Assembly (NCBI GenBank): GCA_963210315.1
Contig: OY723255.1
Location: 1,302,001-1,366,000, forward strand
Source: Rhynchopus euleeides
Lineage: Eukaryota; Euglenozoa; Diplonemea; Diplonemida; Diplonemidae
DNA: 64,000 nt
Direction: 5' to 3'
Shown one piece after another: positions 1-9,575 of the stretch (positions are counted from its first letter, which is position 1; the number at the start of each line of letters is the position of its first letter). The notes beneath the pieces are model-generated. The model saw nothing but the letters and a program-made list of their open reading frames with translations, ran no database searches and was not told where the DNA came from. The translations under genes were made by a program, and so were the position numbers.

Positions 1-362
1 TACTTTGCGGACTGCTGGTCGGGCCCCTTCGCAGCACTAGACGAGGCTGTCAGCCGGTACGTCACCGTGGTCGGCTCCGCGCTAGCGATCTCCCCGGGGA
101 CCACCTCCAACAGCTCAAGCTTGTTGGGGATGCTGCTTGCCGTCTTGACCTTCTTGCCGGCACTATCGAAGCGATCGACAACCCCGAAGAGAACTTCTGC
201 GAAGCGGCAAGCAGCGAGCTTTGAAGTGGCCTCCCCGCCGCAGGTGTTGCACTTCACCTTTTTGGTCGTGGTGAGATCCGCGAGGTCCTTCAGCCCATCC
301 AGCGCAAATGTCTCGTCCTGTTTTGCTTCCCACGTCCTGCCGCAGCACCACCACCAACAACC
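1..362 (-). CDS. partial ubiquitin-specific protease (USP/UBP) domain, runs off the left edge
   Basis: A minus-strand frame without stops runs from about 362 to base 1. It contains a CCG knuckle near 338-346, then DETFALDGLKDL, then KVKCNTCGGEATSK, a segment FAEVLFGVVDRF, a KK pair, and IPNKLELLEV. This order (CxC, an aromatic-rich segment, a second CxxC, an RF motif, K-K, P-x-L-x-L) matches the finger and palm region of USP deubiquitinases, which remove ubiquitin from proteins. The catalytic Cys box should lie upstream (higher coordinates) and the His box beyond base 1; neither is visible. No start is assigned: the frame may begin after an intron acceptor such as the CTTGCAG near 360-366. 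The plus-strand reading of this stretch is treated as the shadow. Confidence 0.5.
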
Positions 363-476
363 CGTCTGCAAGACCCTCACAGAAGGTGCACTTTGCAATG
401 TACGTTCGGGAAAATGACGAGAGGCCACTCGGTGTTGGCAACGACACCGACTACGACAGCGATTTTGATTGTGACG

Positions 477-541
477 AGGAGAACACGCAGGCTGTGCAGA
501 CTCAGGCGCAGCCTGAGTCTGCACAGCCTGCGTGTTCTCCT
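477..541. repeat. perfect 31-bp inverted repeat with a 3-bp loop
   Basis: Bases 477-507 are the exact reverse complement of 511-541, separated by the trinucleotide GCA. As RNA it would form a very stable stem-loop on either strand. It sits between the minus-strand protease fragment and a gene-poor stretch. Confidence 0.9.
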
Positions 542-600
542 GGTGATCGGTGCTGCACGACTAGAACTAGATTCGTGGTGCCGGGGAGGTGTTGGGTATG

Positions 601-1160
601 AAGACCGTTCAGGCTTTTTGATTTTTTCTAGATTCATGGTGTGGGAGGAGGGCGGGGGGGGGGTCGCAAACAACCGTCGGAAGCTGGGAAGACGGGAAAC
701 CGCGGCAAAAAAACGGTGTGCGTGAAGGAACTCCTGGACCAAAAAAGTGGGTAAATTTGTACTATTTAGAATTGGGCAAAACCTGGAAATGGGCACTATT
801 TAACCGGATGGCTGCCCGGAAAATGTGTTCTTTTGACTGTTTGAGCACATCCAAGCAGGGCTTTTCCTAAATCTGGGGGTCCGGGGGGCTGGTGACCGAA
901 ATCGGATGTAAAAAAACGCGCTACTGAGGCACCTATTTGGGGGTCTCAAAACTGACCGCACCACCGCACATGACTGGCGTTATTGCAATATTTGAGCTCC
1001 GTGCGGATCGTAGTGGGGTCATTTTGGTGGTGTGCGTGTACGCGAGTCTGTGTTGCAACAGAACAGCTGCCGGCAGCGCTTGGTTCGTTGATGAGGCGAA
1101 ATGATGCGCTGCTTGCGTCTCCATGCCCTACCACACCCCTTCCCACCCTCCCTGCCCCAG
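601..1160. other. gene-free stretch
   Basis: No convincing coding frame is seen. It holds a copy of the dispersed motif GTGCGGATCGTAGTGGGGTC at about 1001-1020, and short CA/GT-rich and homopolymer runs. It ends in a pyrimidine tract (about 1120-1180) leading to AG just before the next gene. Confidence 0.5.
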
Positions 1161-1247
1161 CACCCCCCCCCCCCCCCCCAGCAATGAGGCGTTGATTGAC
1201 ATGTCGTGCTGAAGGGGGCTGGAAGTCTAACTTACCACCCAACCCGC

Positions 1248-3788
1248 ATGGCGCGTTGTGCGGTGCGTGGCACGGCCGCCGCCCGCATCCTCAGCCTCGC
1301 CTGCATCGCCACCTGGCTGCTGTGGAGCTGGCACGCCCACCTCGGAGCCGCAAGGATGCGGGACGCCGCCGCCACCGCCCGCAGCCATCGCCACCACACC
1401 CCTGAGCAGCCCCACGCACCCCTTGCTGACGCCACTGGGCTGCCTCCAGCAACACCGCCGCCACCCCGCGATGCAAGCCGGGCAGCACAACAAACCACAA
1501 AGCAGAGCAGACGCCATGGTGCGCCACACAGCACCCATCCCCACGCCACCATCGCCACTGTTGTCACATCGCACCGCGATGCCGACCACGCCGTAGTGCT
1601 CGGGACGTCACTCCTGCTCCGTAACCCGATCCCACCACCTGCCATATGCATATGTGACCTGCCGCTGCATGGGAGCAGCAGCAGCGACACCGACACCCCC
1701 CCTCCCTTCCCCCCACCCCACACCGCCGCGCTGCTCCGCCGCAGCGGCTGGGCAGTCCGCAGCGCCCCGCCTCTGCTGCCCCCCTCTATGAGTCCTCCAC
1801 GCCACGCCATGCCCAGAGGCCCTGCGTCGCGCGCTGCCGCCATAATCTCCCACCACACCCTCACGCGGGTCGCCGTGCTGGCGTGGTGGGCCCGAGGGGG
1901 GACGGGGGGGGGCGAGATGGCGACAGGGGCTGGGGGGCTCCTCCTGCTCGACCCCGCCCTGCTGGGCATGCCTCCGCTCGCCCCGCTCGCCTCGTGGGGT
2001 GAGCCTCCTGGGGGCGAGGGGGCGGAGCCCCTCCCCGTTGACCTGCTCCGAGCAGTCGCAGTCGGGGCGGGGGAGGTGCTGCCGCAGGCACAGCGCGGGG
2101 GGGGAGGTGGGGGCAGCGGGGAGAAGCCACCACGCTGCCCCGCCGCGGCTCGCCCCGAAAAGTTTTGGCTCGCGCTGCACCGCAGCACGCGGGGGGGTTA
2201 TGCCGCGTGGGCTGCCTCGCGGGAGAAGCGCGGCTTTCGGCACCCCCGCCACCAGGCGCACCGCCGGGGGGATGAGGATGAGGAGGAGGAGGAAGAAGGG
2301 GGGAATCCCTCCACCGCGCCGCTGATTCTGGCAGCATCGTCGCCCTGCGCGATGCCTGGGTGGGAGTGTCCGTCGTATGGGGAGCTGGCGCGGTGGGGTG
2401 TAGTGGAGGAGGGGTTGGGGGGCGGAGGCAACTCCAAATCTAAATCCAAATCCAAATCCAGACCCAAACCGCTGCGGCGGATGGCAGAGTCGGGTGGCGG
2501 CGGAGCCGCACCCCGCTGCGGCGCGGCGGCGCTCGCCGAGGCAGCCTCGCTGCTGCACCCCGGGCACCCCCTCCTCCGCACCTGGGCCTCTCTCGCATCG
2601 GCATCAGCAGCCCCTCCATCCCCTGCCGGCTGCGCCACCGACACCCCCCCTGGGCCCGACCCCGCCTGGGGGGCGCACCTCTCGGCAAAGCTCATTGTGG
2701 TGCTGCCGACATCCCCGGGGTCGAGGGAGCGCACCGCCCTCCGGAATGCGACGGAACGCCTCGCCAGGCAGGCCGGGTCTCTGATGGGGCGTGTTGCGCG
2801 CGCCGCTGCTGCGGCGGATTCTGCCGCTGGCGCTGCCGAGGCGGAGGGCGGCGGGAGCAGAGACGCGGTGGGGGAGGAGAGGGAGGAGGAGCAGGAGGGG
2901 GTGTTGGGCAGCCCCCTCGAGGCAGTGGTTTCCCGCCTGCTGTCTGACGCTGCCGAGTCTCTGCTGTTGGCGGGCCTTTTGGGGAGTGAAGGGGGTGGGG
3001 GTGGTGGTGGCAGCACCCTGGCGATGCTGCCCCCGTGGCTGACGTGGGGTGCAGCGGCGGTGTTGCCCCCAGTGGGGGTTGGTGCCGGCCTGCCGGGTTT
3101 CCCGGCGCCGGCGTTGCTGGCGCTGCCATGGGTGTCGCCCCGTGACACAGCCGCCGTGCTCCGGGAGCTGCCGCCCGGGAGACGCAACAGCAGCCTCTTA
3201 GGTTTTGGCGCTGCACACAGCAGGTGGTGGGCAGTCGCAGACGTGGCTGGGCTGGGTGGTGGTGAAAGGAATCCAGGCTCCGCAAGCAGCACCACCGCCG
3301 CCACCACCACCACGACTGTCGCCCCACCCGGCACCTCCTGCCAAGCGGCCTGCGCAACGCTGTCCCTCCGATGCCAGGAAGGGCTGCAGCATGCTGCTGG
3401 CGGGAGTGGCGGGGCCAGCCCTAACCCCAAGCCCAAGCCCAACCCCTGCACCGAACTCGCCATTGCTTTCGGCGGCTGTGCCGGAGGCTGTGCCCCCTGG
3501 GAGCTGGGCACCACACCAGCCTTGGAGAGCTTGCTCTCTCGCGAGGCGGGGCGGGGTGGCGGTGGCGGCGGTGTGGGGGGTGCTGCGCCAGCACAGGGTG
3601 TCTTCTCGCGTGTGTGCTTCTACGGGCCCCAAGGGGATCCGCGGGTGGTGCAGGCTGGGTGTGGGGCGAAGGTGCCTCTGTTCAGGAGGCTGTGTGCCTG
3701 TGGGAGTGGTGGGCCTGGTGGCGCTTTGCAGGCGGCGCTGCAGCTTCCGAGCGATGCCGACTTGGCAGAGATGGGGCTCTTGGGTTGA
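1248..3788 (+). CDS. type II membrane protein with GT18/MGAT5-like Cys-rich C-terminus
   Basis: The frame encodes 846 residues from the ATG at 1248. That start is preferred over 1206 because it puts a single hydrophobic segment (about residues 11-27) right after a short basic tail, the arrangement of Golgi type II enzymes. A long poly-C tract ending in AG lies near 1161-1182, followed by a very short upstream ORF. The middle is low-complexity and very rich in G, A and P, with an acidic run and an SKSKSKSK stretch. From about residue 695 the C-terminus shows SCQAAC, a further C, CTELAIAF, CAGGC, RVCFYG, a single C, then RLCAC. This spacing resembles the C-terminal Cys domain of alpha-1,6-mannosylglycoprotein N-acetylglucosaminyltransferases (GT18). 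The catalytic part is only weakly recognisable, so activity is not claimed. Confidence 0.5.
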   Translation: MARCAVRGTAAARILSLACIATWLLWSWHAHLGAARMRDAAATARSHRHHTPEQPHAPLADATGLPPATPPPPRDASRAAQQTTKQSRRHGAPHSTHPHATIATVVTSHRDADHAVVLGTSLLLRNPIPPPAICICDLPLHGSSSSDTDTPPPFPPPHTAALLRRSGWAVRSAPPLLPPSMSPPRHAMPRGPASRAAAIISHHTLTRVAVLAWWARGGTGGGEMATGAGGLLLLDPALLGMPPLAPLASWGEPPGGEGAEPLPVDLLRAVAVGAGEVLPQAQRGGGGGGSGEKPPRCPAAARPEKFWLALHRSTRGGYAAWAASREKRGFRHPRHQAHRRGDEDEEEEEEGGNPSTAPLILAASSPCAMPGWECPSYGELARWGVVEEGLGGGGNSKSKSKSKSRPKPLRRMAESGGGGAAPRCGAAALAEAASLLHPGHPLLRTWASLASASAAPPSPAGCATDTPPGPDPAWGAHLSAKLIVVLPTSPGSRERTALRNATERLARQAGSLMGRVARAAAAADSAAGAAEAEGGGSRDAVGEEREEEQEGVLGSPLEAVVSRLLSDAAESLLLAGLLGSEGGGGGGGSTLAMLPPWLTWGAAAVLPPVGVGAGLPGFPAPALLALPWVSPRDTAAVLRELPPGRRNSSLLGFGAAHSRWWAVADVAGLGGGERNPGSASSTTAATTTTTVAPPGTSCQAACATLSLRCQEGLQHAAGGSGGASPNPKPKPNPCTELAIAFGGCAGGCAPWELGTTPALESLLSREAGRGGGGGGVGGAAPAQGVFSRVCFYGPQGDPRVVQAGCGAKVPLFRRLCACGSGGPGGALQAALQLPSDADLAEMGLLG

Positions 3789-4001
3789 GCCTGAGGCTGG
3801 GGTGTGTGTGTGGAGAAGATGTCTGTTGCAGGTCGGTGTGTTCCGGCCTGTCCCCACCCACCCCCACCAATGCAACACAGCTGTTGCTGATGTGGCACTA
3901 AACTTGCAGCCTGTTCAGTGGGTCGAAGAAGATTCTTCACCGCTTGCCATATTTCCTGACTTGCAAGCACCACCACCCTGCAGGCGAGGCGTCTCTGCAA
4001 G

Positions 4002-6499
4002 ATGTGTGCCGCGGTGCTTGCCGCCCTGGCGGTGTGTACTGCAGAGGGGGCTGTGGCGCAGGTCCCTCTCAAGGGCACTGCGGGCGGCAACTACACCACC
4101 CCACAGGACTGGGTCATCCCGTGCATCCCGGGGCTCCTCGTGTCGGCGTACGTCAGCACCCCCACCCCCCTCACGTTGGGGGGGCTGCCCTTTGGAGCTC
4201 CTGGGGGGCGGAGTGTTTCCTGCAACGCCTCCCAGCAGATGGTGCTGTCCTTCCGCCCGGACCCCCAGGCTGAAGGGATGGCACAGCGGGTGGAGGCCAG
4301 CTGGGTCATCGAGACCCCGACTGCGGAGCCTGCGACCAGCACAGCGACTGACGTCCCGCCTGGCACATACACCCCGCTGACCGTGACGCTGGTTGCAGAT
4401 GGGGCTCCGTTTGACACAGCTGGCACGGACACCCCGTTGACTCCTGTGCCACAGACTTCAGCACCTCCGACCGACGCACCTGTCACGTACCCACCGCTTA
4501 CTTCCACACCCGGGACGTATGCACCGCTGACCCCGATGCCACCCACGCTCTCACCTCCGACCAACGTGCCTCCAACTCCAACTGAGGCGCCCCCGACCCC
4601 TGTGCCGTCCACTGCCGCACCTCCGACTTCAACTCCCGACACGTACGTACCGCTGACTCCCATGCCACACACGTACCCACCTACAATCGATGGGCCTCCA
4701 ACCGAGGCGCCTCGCACCCCTGTGCCGTCCACTCCCGCACCTCTGACTTCAACTCCTGACACGTACGTACCGCTGACTCCCAGGCCCATCTCAGTGACGG
4801 TGCACCACGTGTCAGACCACGGCTCCATCTCCAGCACCTACAGCACCCCACAGGAGTGGATCATCTCCTGCGCGCCGTACAGCACTTTGTGGATGTATAT
4901 TCAGTACACCCCGTTGGGCTACACCCTCAAAGTAGACGACAAGTCGATGTACTCTCAGTCTGAGTATCAGCGTGTGTACTGTCCCTCTGGGGGGATGTCG
5001 CTGCTGTACACGCCATCTGACGGGTGGAGACACACTCTGAAAATTGCATGGACGCCAGAGACTCCCGAGACACCAGCACCACTTCCACCAGTGCCACCTT
5101 CTCCTGCGCCGCCATCTCCTGCACGCGGTACAGCACTTTGTGGATGGACATTACCTACTCCCCGTCGTCTTACACCCTCACGTTGAACGACAAGACGATG
5201 TACACTGGTTTCAATCAGCGTGTGTACTGTCCCTACTCTGGGAAGGCGTCGCTGCTGTACACGCCGCACGACTCGTGGAGCCACACTGTGAAAGTCTCAT
5301 GGAACACGGAGGGTCCCGCGACACCAGCGCCACCTACACCGAGCCCACTGACGGTGCACCACATGTCAGCCTACGGCTCAATCTACACCACCTACTCCAC
5401 TCCACAGGAGTGGGTCATCTCCTGCACGCCGTACAGCACTTTGTGGATGGACATTCGAAACTACCCGTCAGGCTACAAGCTTACTTTGGACGGGAGGTCG
5501 CTGTCCTACGATCGGCATGTGAGCTGCCCCTACTCTGGGAAGGTGTCGCTGCTGTACACGACATCTGATGGGTACAGCCACACTGTTAGACTCCAATGGT
5601 ATCCTGGTACAGCTGCACCCACGTGGGATGCTGCGACCCAAGCACCACCTACACCCATCCCAGCGACAGTGCACCGCATGTCGGACCACGACTCAGTCGA
5701 CACCAGCTCTAGCACCCCACAGGAGTGGGTCATCTCCTGCACGCGGAACAGCACTTTGGTGATGGACATTCAGTACTCCCCGACAGGCTACAGCCTCAAG
5801 CTCGACGGGAGGTCTCTGTACTATGGGTACGGTCAGCGTGTGACCTGTCCCTCCTCTGAGAAGATGTCGCTGCTGTACACGCCGCACGATGCGGACAGCC
5901 ACACTCTGAAGTTCAAATGGTCCACCGCACCTGCACCGCGCACGCCCAGCCCAGCGAGTGTACACTACATGTCGCAGGAGGACTCGGTCCACAACTCCTA
6001 CAGCTCCGCCCAGGAGTGGCTCATCTCCTGCACGCCGTACCGCTACGTGGATGTGACTGTGACTCAAGTCGCAGGGACACTCACGGCAAGCACCACGACT
6101 CTGTACCCAGGGCAGAGGAGCGTGTACTGCCCCTCCACTGGGCAGATGAAGCTGTCGTACACTCCGTACTCCTACATCAGCCAGCCCCTCATCGTGAGGT
6201 GGGCCCCTGAAGGGCAAGCCCACACGTCGCAGAGTCTGTCGCCGCTGCTGATTGTGGTGATTGCCGCTGCCGGGGTGCTTGCTCTGGTGGGCGTCACCGT
6301 TGCTGTGTACTGCGGGTGTCGTGGGCAGGCTGCGGACCGCAAGCCCTACAGCTCCAACGTGCAGTGCGAGGGGTACGCCGATGTTGGGCCCACAGGCGTG
6401 TTCGGTGCGCATGACAGCTGCACGTCTCCTGAGGGGCAGCAGCCGATGAGCGAGATGGAGGAGCACCTGCTGCCGGTGGACAACAGCCCTGTGATGTGA
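4002..6499 (+). pseudogene. repeat-ectodomain type I membrane protein, frame broken near 5.1 kb
   Basis: The start at 4002 follows a CCACCACCCTGCAG tract and gives a signal peptide (MCAAVLAALAVCTAEGAVAQ). A divergent first module and a P/T-rich linker (about 4290-4790) come next. Then follow roughly 90-residue modules, each with PQEW-ISC, YSTLWMDI, a CP near QRVYCP, SLLYTP and a final K-x-x-W. Modules lie at about 4800-5065, 5095-5310, 5350-5600, 5665-5930 and 5950-6215. A transmembrane helix (about 6235-6315) and a cytoplasmic tail ending at 6499 complete a type I surface protein. The second module lacks its front half: coding continues from frame 4002..5186 into frame 5024..6499 near 5100-5115, at an ATCTCCTGC that normally follows the missing sequence. 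This looks like a deletion that shifted the frame. An assembly error is the alternative. Ligand and function are unknown. Confidence 0.65.
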
Positions 6500-6619
6500 A
6501 GCCTTTTTGCGTTGCGGAGTTCAGCGTCCTGCGCACCAACGGTACGCCGTTTTGTGCTTTTTGACAGACAATGATGTTCTGCCTGTTTGATTCACCCATT
6601 CGGTCGTTGTATACTGTTA

Positions 6620-6727
6620 GGGGGGTCTTCGCTGGTCGTTATTCTTCGTCAGTCTTCGTCAGTTTTCAGCTAATTCAACAGGAAATATACCAAAATGCAC
6701 TGACGATCACCCCGTAGCGAAGCCCCC
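6620..6727. mobile_element. 108-bp MITE, divergent member of the GGGGGCC family
   Basis: Termini GGGGGGTCTTCGCTGG and GTAGCGAAGCCCCC are inverted repeats matching the 109-bp elements elsewhere in the window. Flanking trinucleotides are TTA and TCA, consistent with a decayed 3-bp target duplication. It lies directly downstream of the repeat-ectodomain gene. Confidence 0.65.
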
Positions 6728-6739
6728 TCAGTCGTTGTT

Positions 6740-7348
6740 AAAGGCGCCTCCCGAGTAATTCCACCCCCAAATAATCCCGTCATTTCCAAATAATCCCTTT
6801 TTTATTGAGCCATTTTGCAGACCGCCGACCCCCCGAATAATTCCAGACCCGGGATTTTTTTCCAGGGGGGTGGGATTGTCCGGGTATTTGGGTGTTCCAG
6901 GGGGAGTTCCGGGCAGGTTGCGAGCAAGGACGGGGATCACTGCAACCCTGAGGAAGAAGGTCTCTCAGGGCCACCAGACCCCGTCGGAGGAACTGGGAGT
7001 GTCCAAAGGGTGGCAGCAGAGGGCAAACCATATTGAGGAACGTGAGGCCGTATGCAGATGCAACCGCATCTGGCCGATGATATCATTTCACACCTCGGAG
7101 AATGATGTGAAACGAGCTCTCGTCAGTAAATGGAGAGAGGGGCCCTTCTGCTCATAGAACCTGGCCCCTGGGTTCCGGAAAGGCCGCCGCCACACAATCC
7201 ACCGAAAGACCACCAAACTCGGGTCAAACCAGGTGGTCACTCTCTGCCTAAATATCTCTACCCCTGAATAACACTTTTCTTTTCGGGATTTTTGTGCACC
7301 AGGACCCCCCCCCCCCCCAGATAATACCATTATTCGGGAGGCGCCTTT
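6740..7348. mobile_element. 609-bp non-autonomous inverted-repeat element
   Basis: The ends AAAGGCGCCTCCCGAGTAAT and, inverted, AAAGGCGCCTCCCGAATAAT are near-perfect terminal inverted repeats of about 20 bp. Several AATAATCCC / AATAATTCC repeats lie just inside the left end. No coding frame inside is convincing. It sits only 12 bp from the preceding MITE. Confidence 0.7.
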
Positions 7349-8764
7349 GCTGTTATACCCTCTTTGTTTGTCAGAACAGTGAGGACGCTGTCACACCAGT
7401 CTCTTGAGTGAGACGAACGCGTTATGGCGTGAGGTCAACAATACAACGGCAGGTCTTTGCCGTTCACCGCCTTTCGTATTCTTCATGCGATCTCCAGCTG
7501 CTGTGTGCTGCAGTGCATGTGGGCCCCCTCAGCCTGCTGGACATGGACGACAGCGAGAGGAGGACGACTGTCACGATACATAGCGAGCTACTGGCCCCTT
7601 TCTTTCCCGTTCTGTCTTCGCCACCTCATGCAATGATGGGAAAAAATTGAACACAGCAGCACCTTGCAGCAGGCAGTGTATTTTTACAGTGCCTGCTGCA
7701 TTCAGTGATACATCCCACCTCAGCGCAGTCCGATTTGTGTGTGTTCTCTTTCTGTCGCCGCACAGTAGACGTGTCCTGCATTGCCTGCTGTGCTCGACTT
7801 CCCCTCTTCTATGCATTTTTTGTTTCTACTCATCAGCCTTTTTTTCAGCGCACCGTGCGAATCACACTGGGGCCATTTTTTCTACATGGTGGTCTCCCTC
7901 ACGTCGGGGTGGCGCCCCGAAAAATCGCAGTCCGATCCCCGATAGCGGGGGGTGGGGGTCCGCCGTGTAATATTTTTGTCATCACCTCCTTCCCCCCTCC
8001 CCGCTTGCTATCTGATGCCGCCGAACCGCCAGAGTTCAGGTGAATGATCGCCTGTTGCTCAGAACAAACCCCCCCCCCCCCCCCTTCGGCGGCGTTCCAT
8101 GGGTCCAGGCAGGCACCTCAATGGAAAAGACCTGCGCCTCAGAGAAGGCCCATGTCCCAGGTGCGCAGGAGCCCGACCGGCTATCCCCAGGTATTTCCGG
8201 ACCCGGTGATACTCGTTGGCGGGGCACATTCGTTCCCTGATATTGCCTGCGTACTGTGTTGGACACCTGAGCCCAACAACACGATCGCATTCTCTCAGCG
8301 GCGAAGTGGCCCCATGCAGGCAGCGGGGCAGTAATGTGGCAGATCAGGTTTGTTTTGTGATTGTCGACACCAGAAGTAACAACGTCCTCCCTAACGTACC
8401 CCTATCCCCTTTGCAACAGGCCTGTCCGACGCATCAGCGACAGGGACTTGCACATTCTGGGACCCCCACTTGAAACAGCCGCGTGACGAACTCATAAACA
8501 CCACTTTGCGCTGCGGGGGTGTCCGGAGGACTCGTATTCATACCCCCGAAGAAAATATTTCCTGAGGGGTGCGTTTGTCAGCCCCCTCGATCTGAGGCCT
8601 CGGCACCCCGCGCGCAGAAACGTGTAGCGCATATGGGATGCAGACGACTGCTCTGGAACGACGCTCGTTTCACAGCAAACGAGCAGATCTATCTTCCTCT
8701 CGTGTTACCACCAGCACTGCCAGATCAGATGTGCCCTCTCCTTTCCACGTGCATCGCAAGCCTT
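7349..8764. other. gene-free repeat-bearing stretch
   Basis: No gene is supported. A degenerate pair of the CACGGTGGACTCCCAC-type inverted repeat is visible at about 7883-7903 and 7950-7967. Poly-C and poly-G runs occur at 7308-7318 and 8070-8083. Small open frames show no recognisable motif. Confidence 0.4.
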
Positions 8765-8767
8765 CCA

Positions 8768-9335
8768 CAGCACAGCTTTGTGTCTTGGAGGAAGTGTACC
8801 ACTAGTAAGGACTGACGTCATCTCTTCTGTCTTTCAGACAATGCACAACAGCCGGTCGTGTTATTGTGCAGAGGAGTGGCAGAAGCCGTCACCAAGCTGG
8901 TGGTGTGCAGCAAATATTGGCGACACAGCAAATTCGCGAAGTAACGAATGAAATCGTACGACTGAATCTTTCAGGATTGACACCTTCGGGGCACTTCACA
9001 TGGCCTCAGCACAGCCTTGAGACAAGTGTGCGTTCAACAAAGAGTTGTTTGGAACTGTTGCCCCACAGTTGCTTGACAGGGTGTCTACAGTATCGCTAAA
9101 GGAGTACGTTTTTCCAGGGGTTTGCGCCGACCGACAGAAGGACGTCCAGCAGGCGTATTTGCTTTGCACCAGTTTGCTTTCTTGCCTCCTCACACAGCAC
9201 GACCTAACCCTGCCTCACTTTTGAGGCAGCTGTGCCGTGCATCTGAGATGAGAAGAAGGCAAATGCTTGACGCAGCAAAGGCCAGCACCCCCTCACACTC
9301 GCCCCCACCCCGCAACATGCCCTCTGCCCTGTGAC
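8768..9335 (+). repeat. orphan 5' cassette of the WD40 family
   Basis: Sequence from the CAGCACAGCTTTGTGTC block to the GTGACGTCGCCCGACACACC block is a close copy of the regions upstream of the WD40 genes at 14555-15333, 30068-30775 and 32256-32984. Here no WD40 frame follows. The next gene is the actin-processing fusion, so this cassette may now supply 5' sequence to an unrelated gene. Confidence 0.75.
8805..8837 (+). other. 33-bp GTAAGG...TTTCAG intron-like segment (five copies)
   Basis: A GT donor-like GTAAGG and a pyrimidine-rich TCTCTTCTGTCTTTCAG are preserved in all five copies: 8805-8837, 14594-14626, 17925-17957, 30105-30137 and 32292-32324. It could be a tiny intron in a 5' untranslated region or a trans-splice acceptor. 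Conservation may simply reflect recent duplication. Confidence 0.35.
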
Positions 9336-9387
9336 GTCGCCCGACACACCTCACCTGCGGACATTGCACATCACAGAACACAAATCA

Positions 9388-9530
9388 CACCACGGACTAG
9401 TCGCCCGGACGACTAGTCGGGACGACGGGTGAAATGACGACGGGTGAAACGACGGGTGCCGCCTGTCGAGTTTTCACCCGTCGTCCCGACTAGTCGACCC
9501 CACCCGTCACTGCCCGACTAGTCCGTGGTG
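9388..9530. mobile_element. 143-bp palindromic element upstream of the fusion gene
   Basis: CACCACGGACTAGTCG at the left end pairs with CGACTAGTCCGTGGTG at the right. Internal blocks GACTAGTCGGGACGACGGGTGAAA and its complement also pair. The element ends about 45 bp before the ATG of the next gene, immediately before a poly-C tract. Confidence 0.7.
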
Positions 9531-9575
9531 CACGCCAGAACTCCCCCCCCCCCCCCCTACCCACACAAAAGACAA

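Noticed and set aside
9520..9575. Upstream ATG at 9525 for the fusion gene
   Set aside because: Lies inside the palindromic element and would translate the poly-C tract; the ATG at 9576 follows the acceptor-like AG.
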